DNA of 64,000 nucleotides from an uncultured Lachnospiraceae bacterium (GTDB lineage Bacteria > Bacillota > Clostridia > Lachnospirales > Lachnospiraceae), in assembly GCA_947577185.1 (NCBI GenBank), contig CANPUE010000011.1, positions 1 through 64,000 of the forward strand, given 5' to 3'. Shown piece by piece: positions 15,589-24,064 of this stretch (position 1 is the first letter of the stretch; each line of letters opens with the position of its first letter). The notes under the pieces were generated by a model. The model searched no databases and was not told where the DNA came from. It worked only from the letters and a program-made list of their open reading frames with translations. The position numbers were made by a program, and so were the translations under genes.

Positions 15589-15601
15589 CAAATGTTATAA
15601 T
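15574..15601 (+). promoter_or_regulatory. Promoter of nanE-nanA
   Basis: TTGAAA and TATAAT are separated by 16 bases, about 40 bases before the nanE start. The -35 lies inside the second TGAAA-type palindrome, so the bound regulator would block polymerase. Confidence 0.75.
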
Positions 15602-15639
15602 CAAAGCACAAGATCAAACAGGAAAAGAGGCGATAGAAT

Positions 15640-16332
15640 TTGGTAGAGAATAGGGTAATGCAGTTAAAAGGTAAACTGATCGTATCCTGTCAGGCGCTTC
15701 CGCATGAACCGCTGCATTCTTCTTTCATTATGGGAAGAATGGCCGTTGCGGCTAAGGAAGGCGGTGCGGTGGGAATTCGAGCGAACACAAAAGAAGATAT
15801 CAAAGAGATCCAGTCGCAGGTAGATCTGCCGGTGATCGGTATCGTAAAACGGGATTATGAAGACTGCAAAGTGTACATAACGCCGACGATGAAAGAGATC
15901 GAGGAACTGATGGAAGTGAAGCCGGAGATCATCGCGCTTGATGCGACGGGCGCAGTAAGACCGGGCGGTCTTTCACTCGACGATTTTTTCCGCCAGATCA
16001 AAGAAAAGTATCCTGAACAGTTATGGATGGCAGACTGTTCCACGATCGAGGAAGCGCTCCATGCAGACGAACTGGGTTTTGATTTTATCGGGACGACGAT
16101 GGTCGGCTATACGGAACAGAGCAAAGGAGACCGGATCGAGGCAAACGATTTTGAGATCATAAGAACGATCCTTTCAAAAGCGAAGCACAGAGTGATCGCG
16201 GAGGGCAATATTAATACGCCGGAGAAGGCGAAACGGGTGATCGAACTGGGCGCATTCAGCGTGGTAGTAGGTTCGATCATTACAAGACCGCAGCTGATCA
16301 CAAAATCATTTGCGGAAGCACTGGAGCAATAG
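15640..16332 (+). CDS. nanE: N-acetylmannosamine-6-phosphate 2-epimerase
   Basis: A TIM-barrel epimerase that converts ManNAc-6-P to GlcNAc-6-P. It starts LKGKLIVSCQALPHEPLHSS, the invariant NanE opening. It then shows GGAVGIRANTKEDI, the lysine-containing strand PVIGIVKRDY, the core ALDATGAVRP, DCSTIEEALHADELGFDFIG, and the phosphate site FSVVVGSIITRPQ. At about 231 aa it is normal length. The start is ambiguous: TTG has AGAGG about 9 bases upstream, whereas the ATG six codons in has only a close AGGG. It is first in the nanE-nanA unit. Confidence 0.93.
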   Translation: MVENRVMQLKGKLIVSCQALPHEPLHSSFIMGRMAVAAKEGGAVGIRANTKEDIKEIQSQVDLPVIGIVKRDYEDCKVYITPTMKEIEELMEVKPEIIALDATGAVRPGGLSLDDFFRQIKEKYPEQLWMADCSTIEEALHADELGFDFIGTTMVGYTEQSKGDRIEANDFEIIRTILSKAKHRVIAEGNINTPEKAKRVIELGAFSVVVGSIITRPQLITKSFAEALEQ

Positions 16333-16426
16333 GTTGAAAGATCATGCCGATGCAGAGTTTTTTCAAAGTCTGAACTTTGTTGAGACTGCAATTATGAGTC
16401 AGGGCCGGGAATATGCCTTGATTGCA

Positions 16427-16457
16427 GATGAGAAATCGCCTGCGCGAATTTCTCATC
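16427..16457. terminator. Hairpin between nanE and nanA
   Basis: GATGAGAAAT and ATTTCTCATC form a perfect 10-bp stem with an 11-base loop. No T-tract follows, so it more likely tunes mRNA stability or partial read-through than ends transcription. Confidence 0.45.
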
Positions 16458-16465
16458 GCATTGTC

Positions 16466-16499
16466 ATCGCAGTAAACTGCACTGGCATGGATGATTAGG
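16466..16499 (+). repeat. Second copy of the 34-bp element
   Basis: It shares 28 of 34 bases with 826-859, including an identical 15-base block (ATCGCAGTAAACTGC). It lies immediately 3' of the nanE-nanA hairpin, in the nanA leader. Confidence 0.35.
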
Positions 16500-16527
16500 C
16501 AGAGGTTGGAAAGGAATGTAAGTAATC

Positions 16528-17448
16528 ATGAGAAATCTGGATAAATATAAGGGCGTCATCCCGGCGTTCTATGCATGTTATGATAAAGAGGGAAATATTG
16601 ACCCGGAGGGTGTGCGCGCACTGACGAAATATTTTATCGAAAAAGGCGTAAAGGGCGTGTATGTCAATGGTTCTTCGGGAGAATGCATCTACCTGAGTGT
16701 GGAAGAGCGCAAAATTGTCCTGGAGAATGTGATGGAGGCAGCGGAAGGGAAGCTGACTGTGATCGCGCATGTTGCATGTAATAATACAAAGGACAGCCAG
16801 GAGCTGGCGGCACATGCACAGAAGCTTGGTGTGGATGCGATTGCCTGTATCCCGCCGATTTACTTCCATCTTCCGGAGTATGCGATCGCACAATACTGGA
16901 ATGATATCAGCAGTGCGGCTCCTGATACGGACTTTATCATCTATAACATACCGCAGCTTGCAGGCGTGTCTCTGACACAGAGTCTGTTTGCGGAAATGAG
17001 AAAGAATCCAAGGGTGATCGGTGTCAAGAACTCTTCCATGCCGGTGCAGGATATTCAGTTATTCAAGCAGGCAGGCGGAGAAGACTATATTATCTTTAAC
17101 GGCCCCGATGAGCAGTTTATCAGCGGCCGCGTGATCGGTGCGGGCGGCGGCATCGGCGGAACATACGGCGTTATGCCCGAACTGTTCCTGAAGATGGATG
17201 AGCTGGTGCGCGCAGGAGAGATGGAAGAGGCATGCAGATTACAGTATGCGGCAGATGAGATCATTTATAAGATGTGCAGCACACACGGCAATATGTATGC
17301 GGTTATCAAGGAAATTCTTCGGATCAATGACGGACTGGAACTGGGCGGCGTACGCAGGCCGCTGGCATCCCTGATCCCGGAGGATATGAAGATCGTGGAA
17401 GAAGCGGCCAGGATGATACGCGACGCAAAAGAAGCTTTTGTGCATTAG
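16528..17448 (+). CDS. nanA: N-acetylneuraminate lyase
   Basis: A 306-aa class I aldolase of the DapA/NAL superfamily that cleaves Neu5Ac to ManNAc and pyruvate. The carboxylate-binding motif is VNGSSGECIYLS (about 47-58), the catalytic tyrosine lies in IIYNIPQLAGV, and the Schiff-base lysine in VIGVKNSS. GPDEQFISGRVIGAGGGIGG completes the barrel. The GSSGE form and the nan context favour NAL over dihydrodipicolinate synthase. It is co-transcribed with nanE. Its stop codon overlaps that of the convergent GDSL gene by four bases. Confidence 0.9.
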   Translation: MRNLDKYKGVIPAFYACYDKEGNIDPEGVRALTKYFIEKGVKGVYVNGSSGECIYLSVEERKIVLENVMEAAEGKLTVIAHVACNNTKDSQELAAHAQKLGVDAIACIPPIYFHLPEYAIAQYWNDISSAAPDTDFIIYNIPQLAGVSLTQSLFAEMRKNPRVIGVKNSSMPVQDIQLFKQAGGEDYIIFNGPDEQFISGRVIGAGGGIGGTYGVMPELFLKMDELVRAGEMEEACRLQYAADEIIYKMCSTHGNMYAVIKEILRINDGLELGGVRRPLASLIPEDMKIVEEAARMIRDAKEAFVH

Positions 17449-18095
17449 CAGATCTGCGGAATGAGTCCGGCAAGCTTTTCGGCCAGACATTTGTGCGCTT
17501 CAAGGCTTAAATGCATATGATCGTAAGGATACATCTCTACGCCGGGGATGGAAGCGGCATCCAGAAAATGGCAGCCTGTCCGTTTGGCAGTCTGTTCATA
17601 AAGCGGTGCCAGAGCCCGGGACTTTTCACTGCATCCGATTCCCATCTCGGGACCGATCTCGGTCTCATAGTAGCCCTCTTCGATAGGAGGGGGCGCGATG
17701 ATCAGGATGTTGGGCTGTTCCCGCCAGGCTTCCGGCGTATGGATTGCCTTTGTTACCAGACGCTCAAGGCCTTTGTTGATATTTCCTGGAGTGGCGCTGA
17801 AACGTTCCTTGACATCATTGGTGCCGAGCATAATGATGAGCAGGTCAAGGGGCTCATGGGTAAGCATACAGGCATGGATATAAGAAAAGCCGTTTAATCC
17901 CTCGAAAAGAGGATCCTCAAAGGAAGTAGTACGGCCGCTCAGACCTTCTTCACGGATCAGGTAATCCGGACCAAGCAGGTCGGCGAGAAGACAGGTCCAG
18001 CGCTCTCTATGCGTGAAACGTCCCATATTGGATGAGTTGTAGCCGTGGGTATTGGAATCGCCAAAGCATACGATGGTTTTTGGTGTTGTGCTCAT
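17445..18095 (-). CDS. SGNH/GDSL hydrolase, possible sialate O-acetylesterase
   Basis: A 216-aa esterase. I start at MSTTPKTIVCF because AAAGGAGAA is well placed; a start ten codons upstream is not. Block I is VCFGDSNTHGYN with the nucleophilic serine (about residue 13), block III is LLIIMLGTNDVKERF, and block V is YDHMHLS with the catalytic Asp and His. There is no signal peptide, so it acts in the cytoplasm on imported substrate. The position inside the nan region suggests removal of O-acetyl groups from sialic acids, but an arylesterase or thioesterase is possible. It is convergent with nanA and divergent from the RpiR gene. Confidence 0.85.
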   Translation of the reverse strand: MSTTPKTIVCFGDSNTHGYNSSNMGRFTHRERWTCLLADLLGPDYLIREEGLSGRTTSFEDPLFEGLNGFSYIHACMLTHEPLDLLIIMLGTNDVKERFSATPGNINKGLERLVTKAIHTPEAWREQPNILIIAPPPIEEGYYETEIGPEMGIGCSEKSRALAPLYEQTAKRTGCHFLDAASIPGVEMYPYDHMHLSLEAHKCLAEKLAGLIPQIC

Positions 18096-18120
18096 AAAGT
18101 TTCTCCTTTGCGTTTTTTTA

Positions 18121-18150
18121 ATCATAGCACTTGGGGAGATGAAAGAGCAA
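18121..18150 (-). promoter_or_regulatory. Promoter of the GDSL hydrolase gene
   Basis: On the - strand TTGCTC and TATGAT are 18 bases apart, about 25 bases before the start codon. The region also contains a TGAAAG half-site of the RpiR-type palindrome (18140-18145). Confidence 0.55.
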
Positions 18151-18180
18151 CCAAAAAAGTACCCGGGCAGCAGGTGGTAT

Positions 18181-19011
18181 ATGAATTATTATACAAAGTC
18201 GATTGTTCCGATTGTGGAAGCCAAGTATGACAGCTTCACGAACGTCGAAAAAAATATAGCGGATTTCTTTTTACAGAATCAGGAGTTGATGGATTTTTCC
18301 GCACAGAACGTGGCAAAAGAGATCTTCGTTTCCGAGGCGTCGCTTTCCAGATTCGCCAAGAAATGCGGATTCCACGGATACCGGGAATTTATCTATCAAT
18401 ATGAGAAATCTTTTACACAGAAAAACGAAGTGGTGGCATACAGTACCAAAAGGGTTCTGAACACCTATCAGGAACTTCTGAACAAGACTTACAGCCTGAT
18501 GGATGAAGCACAGATCGCCAGAGTGATCCGGTATCTGTTCGAGGCGGAGCGGGTGGTGGCCTGTGGAAAAGGAAGTTCCGGGCTTGCGGCCAGCGAGATG
18601 GAGAGCCGGTTTATGCGGATCGGCATAGACATCGATTCTCTGCGGGATACGGATCGGATGCGGATCCAGTCGGTTTTTCTGGATAAACGGAGTCTGGTAT
18701 GCGGGCTTACGTTAAGCGGCGAGACGGAGGAAGTGTTGTATCTTCTGAAGGAAGCCTATAAAAAGGGGGCCAAAACGATCATTTTCACTGCCAATGATAA
18801 AGATATCTATGCGGATTTCTGCAGTGAGGTGGTGCTTGTGCCATCCCTGAATTATTTAAACTACGGCAATGTGATATCACCACAGTTTCCGTTACTTTTG
18901 ATGCTGGATATTATCTATAACTTTTATGTCAGCAATGAGAAATATCAGAAAGCGGAAATGTATGATGATACGCTTCGGGCGCTTAGGGCGGGACATTCCC
19001 AGATTTCCTGA
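18181..19011 (+). CDS. MurR/RpiR-family transcriptional regulator (NanR-type)
   Basis: A 276-aa regulator. Residues ~1-80 are the HTH_6 domain (FTNVEKNIADFFLQN, VSEASLSRFAKKCGF). Residues ~115-260 are a SIS sugar-phosphate isomerase fold (RVVACGKGSSGLAASEMESR, GLTLSGETEEVLYLLKEA). The start at MNYYTKSIV gives a canonical RpiR N-terminus with AGGTGG upstream; longer in-frame starts run through the divergent promoter. The SIS domain would bind ManNAc-6-P or a related ester. It is the likely ligand-responsive regulator of the nan genes through the TGAAA-N4-TTTCA sites. Confidence 0.88.
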   Translation: MNYYTKSIVPIVEAKYDSFTNVEKNIADFFLQNQELMDFSAQNVAKEIFVSEASLSRFAKKCGFHGYREFIYQYEKSFTQKNEVVAYSTKRVLNTYQELLNKTYSLMDEAQIARVIRYLFEAERVVACGKGSSGLAASEMESRFMRIGIDIDSLRDTDRMRIQSVFLDKRSLVCGLTLSGETEEVLYLLKEAYKKGAKTIIFTANDKDIYADFCSEVVLVPSLNYLNYGNVISPQFPLLLMLDIIYNFYVSNEKYQKAEMYDDTLRALRAGHSQIS

Positions 19012-19049
19012 CGTGCCTGTGGCAAAAGGGGAAAAAGGAGCTGCGTTTC

Positions 19050-19706
19050 ATGTGGCGGGATATTTTTAATCCGGAGAATCTGTTTTTCAGGATATTGGCC
19101 AGAGGTGTGGATCTGGCAGGACTGTCTTTGCTGTGGGTGCTGTTGAGCATCCCGCTTGTGACGGCGGGACCGGCTACGGCGGCCCTGTACTATACGGTTG
19201 TGAAAACATTCCGGCAGGGCAGGGACGACGCATTTTCGATCTATCTGAAGGCATTTAGAGATAATCTGAAACAGGGCATGCTGGTTATGCTGGTATGTAT
19301 ACCAGTGGCGGTGTTTTTTGCATGGGGCTATAACGTGATGTCAAACAACATCTCTACTTCCGTGGGAGTGGTTATGTACATGGCTTATTATGTAGTCCTG
19401 CTCGTTCCGGCAGGCATTTTCTGTTATCTGTTTCCAATGATGGGGCGTTTTACGTTTCGGACGGGAGCGTTGTTTCGCACTGCGTTCATTCTGTCGATCA
19501 GACATCTGCCCTCCACAGTGATCATTGTTATGCTGACGGTGGAGATGACGGTCTTTACGATAGAGAAGTGGTGGCCTTTACTGGCCGCGCCGGTGCTCAC
19601 GATGTTTCTGACGTCCCTGTTTCTGGAAAAGATTTTCCCCAAATATCTGAGCGAAGAAGAGATCGCAGTCCTGACGGACACAGAAGAAATAGAAGACGAT
19701 TTTTAG
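19050..19706 (+). CDS. YesL-family (DUF624) membrane protein
   Basis: A 218-aa integral membrane protein with about five hydrophobic segments. The hallmark WVLLSIPLVTAGPATAALYY (about 31-50) identifies the family. NPENLFFRILARGVDLAGLS precedes it. Such proteins are common next to carbohydrate ABC transporters and regulators in Firmicutes, but their biochemical role is unknown. AAGGAG lies upstream of the ATG. It follows the RpiR gene by ~40 bases and precedes the solute-binding protein by ~85, so the three are likely one transcript. Confidence 0.85.
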   Translation: MWRDIFNPENLFFRILARGVDLAGLSLLWVLLSIPLVTAGPATAALYYTVVKTFRQGRDDAFSIYLKAFRDNLKQGMLVMLVCIPVAVFFAWGYNVMSNNISTSVGVVMYMAYYVVLLVPAGIFCYLFPMMGRFTFRTGALFRTAFILSIRHLPSTVIIVMLTVEMTVFTIEKWWPLLAAPVLTMFLTSLFLEKIFPKYLSEEEIAVLTDTEEIEDDF

Positions 19707-19789
19707 AAGATGATTTTTGCAGATGACTTCTATATAGCCTGTAGGGTTATCTGAAAAAATAAAAAATTAAGAAAAAAGGAGAAGAATTT

Positions 19790-21229
19790 ATGAAGAAGAA
19801 AAGAATGTTGGCGTTGGGTCTGTCAATTATTATGGCATTGTCACTGACAGCATGCGGCGGCGGTGACAATGCCGAAAAACAGCCGGCGCAGGAAACACAG
19901 GAGACACAGAAAACACAGGAGGCAGAACCGGAAGCAGCTCCGGAAGCGGATACGGCCGGTGATACTGCTGAAGCGGAAGGTGAGACAGAAGCAGCTGAGG
20001 GCACGGATCTGAGTGCAGCCATCACGCTGTGGACCTATCCGATCGGTAACTGGGGAGATTCCGCAACGGTTGAGAGCCTTGTGGCAAGCTTTAACCAGAA
20101 ATATCCGAACATCACGGTAACGGTAGAATACCTTGATTACACGAATGGTGATGATCAGGTAAATACAGCGATCGAAGGCGGCCAGGCTCCCGACCTTGTT
20201 ATGGAAGGACCGGAGCGTCTGGTAGCGAACTGGGGAGCCAGAGGCCTTATGGTAGATCTCTCTGATCTTTTCGCGTCAGAAGCAGGCGGCGAGATTTATG
20301 AATCCGTAAACTCAGCCTGCAAGTCATCGGACGGAAAATATTATGAATATCCTCTGTGTATGGTAGCGCACTGTATGGCGATCAACCAGAACATGTTTGA
20401 AGCAGCGGATGCTATGCAGTATCTGGATGCCGAGAACCATACATGGACAACGGAGAACTTCCTGAAAGCAGTTCAGGCAGTATATGATTCCGGTCAGGAG
20501 AACGTAGGTGCGATCTACTGCTCAGGACAGGGCGGTGATCAGGGTACAAGAGCGATCATCAACAATCTCTACAGCAGTACTTTCACAAATGCGGAACACA
20601 CTGCTTACACAGCAGACACAGCGGAAAACATCAAAGCGCTGGAAACATTATATGCGCAGGATGGAATCAACTTTGACGCATCCATCAACGGTGGTGAGGA
20701 AATCACGCTGTTCCGTAACGGCACACTGGCAATGTCCTTCTGCTGGAATGCTGCACAGCAGATCAATTCAGACAATGCGGCAGCAGGCACAACAAACAAC
20801 GGTGATACGATCCTTCCGATGCTCTTCCCGTCCGACGACGGCAAGACAGAGCTCTGCGGCGGTATCTGGGGATTTGGTGTATTTGATAACGGCGATCAGA
20901 CAAAGATCGATGCAGCCAAGACATTCATCGATTTTATCTGTAACGATCCCGACCAGGTAAATGAGAGCGTAAAAGCTTCCACATATTTCCCGGTACGTCC
21001 TACTTTGACAGGCATTTATGACGGTACAGAGACGGCAGATACCATGAATACATTCTCCACATATTTCATGCCTTCCATGGGCGACTACTATCAGGTAGTT
21101 CCGGGCTGGGCAGAAGCTCGTACAGAGTGGTGGAACATGTTGCAGCGTATCGGTACAGGCGGAGACGTGGCAACAGAAGTTGCTACATTTGTAGAAAATG
21201 CAAATGCAGCAGCGGGCGCAGGACAATAA
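19790..21229 (+). CDS. ABC sugar-binding lipoprotein (putative sialic acid importer)
   Basis: A 479-aa family-1 solute-binding protein. The signal peptide ends in the lipobox LTAC, so Cys22 is lipidated. A Glu/Thr/Ala-rich linker (~residues 25-70) tethers the domain. The mature fold starts AAITLWTYPIGNWGDSATVE, and IWGFGVFDNGDQTKIDAAKT is the family's C-terminal hinge region. AAAAAAGGAGAAG precedes the ATG. It is followed by two permeases with no ATPase, as expected for CUT1 systems using a shared MsmX-type ATPase. Sialic acid or an anhydro-sialic acid is inferred as the substrate from the flanking nan and nag genes. Confidence 0.9.
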   Translation: MKKKRMLALGLSIIMALSLTACGGGDNAEKQPAQETQETQKTQEAEPEAAPEADTAGDTAEAEGETEAAEGTDLSAAITLWTYPIGNWGDSATVESLVASFNQKYPNITVTVEYLDYTNGDDQVNTAIEGGQAPDLVMEGPERLVANWGARGLMVDLSDLFASEAGGEIYESVNSACKSSDGKYYEYPLCMVAHCMAINQNMFEAADAMQYLDAENHTWTTENFLKAVQAVYDSGQENVGAIYCSGQGGDQGTRAIINNLYSSTFTNAEHTAYTADTAENIKALETLYAQDGINFDASINGGEEITLFRNGTLAMSFCWNAAQQINSDNAAAGTTNNGDTILPMLFPSDDGKTELCGGIWGFGVFDNGDQTKIDAAKTFIDFICNDPDQVNESVKASTYFPVRPTLTGIYDGTETADTMNTFSTYFMPSMGDYYQVVPGWAEARTEWWNMLQRIGTGGDVATEVATFVENANAAAGAGQ

Positions 21230-21252
21230 TGAGCAATTCCCGTTGACGGCAG

Positions 21253-21341
21253 GCGGGACGTTTGAGGCGTCCCGCTGTCTGTCACGAAGCTCTGCTCTTT
21301 CTGCATGGATGGGAAACAACATTCCCATCCAAATGCAGAAA
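21253..21341 (+). terminator. Two strong hairpins between binding-protein and permease genes
   Basis: GCGGGACG/CGTCCCGC (21253-21260 with 21268-21275) is followed by an 18-bp stem with a 2-base bulge (TTTCTGCATGGATGGGAA with its complement ending at 21341). Neither has a long U-tract. They probably protect the upstream mRNA or attenuate read-through, which would give more binding protein than permease. Confidence 0.75.
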
Positions 21342-21363
21342 AGTCAAGGAGAGGGGTGTTATC

Positions 21364-22275
21364 ATGGCTAGATCATCCACCGTAACAAGCAGAAGCAAGG
21401 TATTGGTACGCAGAGAAACGCGTTCAGCCTACCTGTTCCTTCTGCCGAATATGATTTTCTTTGTGGGATTCGTAGTAATCCCGATGATCCTTTGTATCTA
21501 TACAAGTTTTTTTGATTCAACCATGGGGAATGATACAAAGGATGTTTTTATAGGTTTTGGTAATTATGTGGAATTGTGGAAAGACCAGATTTTCCTGCGG
21601 GCTTTGAAAAATACGTTTGTGATCGTACTCGTTTCCGTGCCTGTGGTATGCGTCTTTTCTCTGTGGGTCTCCTCAGCGATTTATAGGCTGCGCGGCTCCA
21701 TCCTCTCTACGTTCCGCTGCATCTTTTACCTGCCGGTTGTTACCGGTTCGGTTGCGGTTACCGTAGTCTGGAAATGGATGTTTAACAATTATTACGGAAT
21801 TTTTAACTATGTCGGTAAAGGGGTTGGGCTGATCGACAAGAACATTAACTGGCTCGGTGATGAAAAGTTTGCACTCTGGTGTATTATCCTGATCCTGTTC
21901 ACGACCTCTATCGGACAGCCGATCGTGTTGTATGTGTCGGCGCTCGGAAACGTGGATACCTCTCTGGTGGAAGCATCCGAGGTGGACGGCGCGAACAGCT
22001 TCCAGCAGTTCTGGAAGATCAAATGGCCGTTGATTATGCCGACCACACTGTACATTCTGGTCATTACCACGATCAACAGTTTCCAGTGTTTTGCACTGAT
22101 CCAGCTGCTCACTTCCGGCGGGCCGAACCACAGCACCGATACGGTTATGTACTATATATACTACACGGCGTTTAAGCTTTACCGTTATGGATATGGAAAC
22201 GCAATGGGTGTCATTCTTGCAATCTTCATTGCACTCCTTTCCGCTGTACAGTTCAAGCTGGCTAAGGAAAAATAG
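21364..22275 (+). CDS. Sugar ABC transporter permease (MalF-type)
   Basis: A 303-aa permease with six predicted membrane segments. The start MARSSTVTSRSK has GGAGAGGGG just upstream; the longer frame runs into the hairpin region. The first segment is AYLFLLPNMIFFVGFVVIPM. The EAA loop that contacts the ATPase is VEASEVDGANSFQQFWKIKW followed by PLIMPT. It pairs with the next permease, whose start is 12 bases downstream, and with the upstream lipoprotein in one CUT1 importer. Confidence 0.9.
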   Translation: MARSSTVTSRSKVLVRRETRSAYLFLLPNMIFFVGFVVIPMILCIYTSFFDSTMGNDTKDVFIGFGNYVELWKDQIFLRALKNTFVIVLVSVPVVCVFSLWVSSAIYRLRGSILSTFRCIFYLPVVTGSVAVTVVWKWMFNNYYGIFNYVGKGVGLIDKNINWLGDEKFALWCIILILFTTSIGQPIVLYVSALGNVDTSLVEASEVDGANSFQQFWKIKWPLIMPTTLYILVITTINSFQCFALIQLLTSGGPNHSTDTVMYYIYYTAFKLYRYGYGNAMGVILAIFIALLSAVQFKLAKEK

Positions 22276-22287
22276 GGAGGTGAAAGT

Positions 22288-23217
22288 ATGAATTCAGGTA
22301 TAAAAAAGACAAGTATATATAAAATAATATCAATGGTCATATTGGTTATCCTCGCAATTCTGTTTGCTTTCCCTCTTTATTGGATTGTAACGGGAGCATT
22401 TAAGACGATGGCATCAATCAATGCGACGACGCCTGACTGGTTCCCGAAGGAATGGGTGCTTGATAACTTTAACAAACTGTTCAGCCGCCAGACGGCTCCT
22501 TTGTGGGAGTTGGGGATTCCTTTCAGCAGCAAGTTTTCCGCAGACGGAAAGCCGATTATCTTTACGGCGGGGCCGGTAGTTCCTGCGGCGATCCGCTGGC
22601 TGGTAAACACGGTGTTCATGGCGGTGATGGCAATGATTTTAACCTGTATTACTTCGGCAATGGCAGGATATGCGCTTGCAAAGAAGCGCTTCAAAGGCCA
22701 GAATTTACTGTTTACCCTGATTGTATGCGCGATGGCGCTGCCCAAGCAGGTTATTCTGATCCCGTTGTTGCGTGAGATGTCGTCTCTGTCTCTTTACAAT
22801 ACAGTCTGGGCGGTTATTTTCCCGACAGTGGGCTGGCCGTTTGGCGTATTCCTCATGAAGCAGTTTTCTGAGGGTGTACCGGGCGAGATGCTGGAAGCAG
22901 CGAGAATCGACGGTGCAGGAGAGGCCAGGACATTTGTAGAGATTGTGGTGCCGATGATCAAACCGGGAATCGGTGCGCTGGCCATCTTTACCTTTATCAA
23001 CAGCTGGAATGATTATTTCATGCAGTTGATTATGTTAAACAGCACAAGCAAGCTGACGATTTCTCTTGGTATTGCGAAGCTGCAGGCTGAAAACTCTACA
23101 GACTTTGGCCTGATTATGGCAGGCGCTTCTCTGGCAGCGATCCCGATCATTACGATTTTCATCATGTTCCAGAAGTATTTTACACAGGGAATTGCAATGG
23201 GCGCCGTAAAAGGCTAA
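22288..23217 (+). CDS. Sugar ABC transporter permease (MalG-type)
   Basis: A 309-aa permease with six membrane segments. The N-terminal FAFPLYWIVTGAFKTMASIN is the usual opening of MalG-type subunits. The EAA loop is LEAARIDGAGEARTFVEIVV then PMIKPG. The typical C-terminus FQKYFTQGIAMGAVKG is intact. GGGAGGTGA precedes the ATG. It is the last gene of the importer before a hairpin and nagB. Confidence 0.9.
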   Translation: MNSGIKKTSIYKIISMVILVILAILFAFPLYWIVTGAFKTMASINATTPDWFPKEWVLDNFNKLFSRQTAPLWELGIPFSSKFSADGKPIIFTAGPVVPAAIRWLVNTVFMAVMAMILTCITSAMAGYALAKKRFKGQNLLFTLIVCAMALPKQVILIPLLREMSSLSLYNTVWAVIFPTVGWPFGVFLMKQFSEGVPGEMLEAARIDGAGEARTFVEIVVPMIKPGIGALAIFTFINSWNDYFMQLIMLNSTSKLTISLGIAKLQAENSTDFGLIMAGASLAAIPIITIFIMFQKYFTQGIAMGAVKG

Positions 23218-23239
23218 AATAAATACAGAAAGAAGATCT

Positions 23240-23277
23240 GGCAGGAGTGCAGTGATGGAAGCATTACGGCTCCTGCC
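23240..23277 (+). terminator. Hairpin between permease and nagB
   Basis: GGCAGGAG and CTCCTGCC form a perfect 8-bp GC-rich stem with a structured 22-base loop, followed by TTCTCATC instead of a T-run. Partial termination or mRNA processing is more likely than full termination. Confidence 0.5.
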
Positions 23278-23304
23278 TTCTCATCATTGAATAAGGAGGA
23301 AACT

Positions 23305-24036
23305 ATGAAGATCATCAAAGCGAAAGATTACAATGACATGAGCAGGAAAGCCGCCAATATCATATCGGCGCAGGTTATCATGAAACCTGACTGTGTGCTG
23401 GGGCTTGCGACAGGGTCCACGCCCATCGGCACTTACGCACAGCTGGCAGACTGGTATCAGAAGGGAGACCTTGATTTCTCAAATGTGACGACTGTCAATC
23501 TGGACGAATATAAGGGACTGACCAGAGACAATGACCAGAGCTATTACTATTTTATGAACCACCATCTGTTTGGCAGGGTGAATATCGATTTGAAGCGGAC
23601 TTTCCTGCCGGACGGCACGGAGCCTGACAGTGAAAAGGCATGCCGGGAGTACGATCAGATCATCACGAATGTGGGCGGCGCCGATCTGCAGCTTCTTGGG
23701 TTAGGGCATAACGGGCACATTGGATTTAATGAGCCGGGCGAGGCATTTGAGGCAGACACCCATTGTGTCACGCTGGCTGAGTCCACAGTGGAGGCAAACC
23801 AGAGGTTTTTTGCTTCAAAGGAAGACGTACCGCGTCAGGCTTATACAATGGGAATCAGAACGATTATGCAGGCTAAAAAGATTCTGGTGGTAGTCAGCGG
23901 TGCAGATAAGGCCGCAATCGTGAAGACAGCCTTTTTCGGAGAGATCACGCCGCAGGTACCGGCATCTGTCCTGCAGCTTCATAACGATGTGACGATCGTA
24001 GCGGACGAGGCGGCATTGTCCGAGGTAGAGAGATAA
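23305..24036 (+). CDS. nagB: Glucosamine-6-phosphate deaminase
   Basis: A 243-aa enzyme that converts GlcN-6-P to fructose-6-P and ammonia. Family motifs are VLGLATGSTPIGTYAQL (~31-47), VTTVNLDEYKGL, and the signature LLGLGHNGHIGFNEPG with the ring-opening histidine. The start MKIIKAKDY has AAGGAGG at ideal spacing; an in-frame TTG six codons upstream does not. The protein is the short Firmicutes NagB form without the C-terminal allosteric extension. It completes the route from sialic acid to glycolysis and is followed at once by nagA. Confidence 0.94.
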   Translation: MKIIKAKDYNDMSRKAANIISAQVIMKPDCVLGLATGSTPIGTYAQLADWYQKGDLDFSNVTTVNLDEYKGLTRDNDQSYYYFMNHHLFGRVNIDLKRTFLPDGTEPDSEKACREYDQIITNVGGADLQLLGLGHNGHIGFNEPGEAFEADTHCVTLAESTVEANQRFFASKEDVPRQAYTMGIRTIMQAKKILVVVSGADKAAIVKTAFFGEITPQVPASVLQLHNDVTIVADEAALSEVER

Positions 24037-24064
24037 CATCCGCAGGGAAAGGAGAAGAGTTGTC

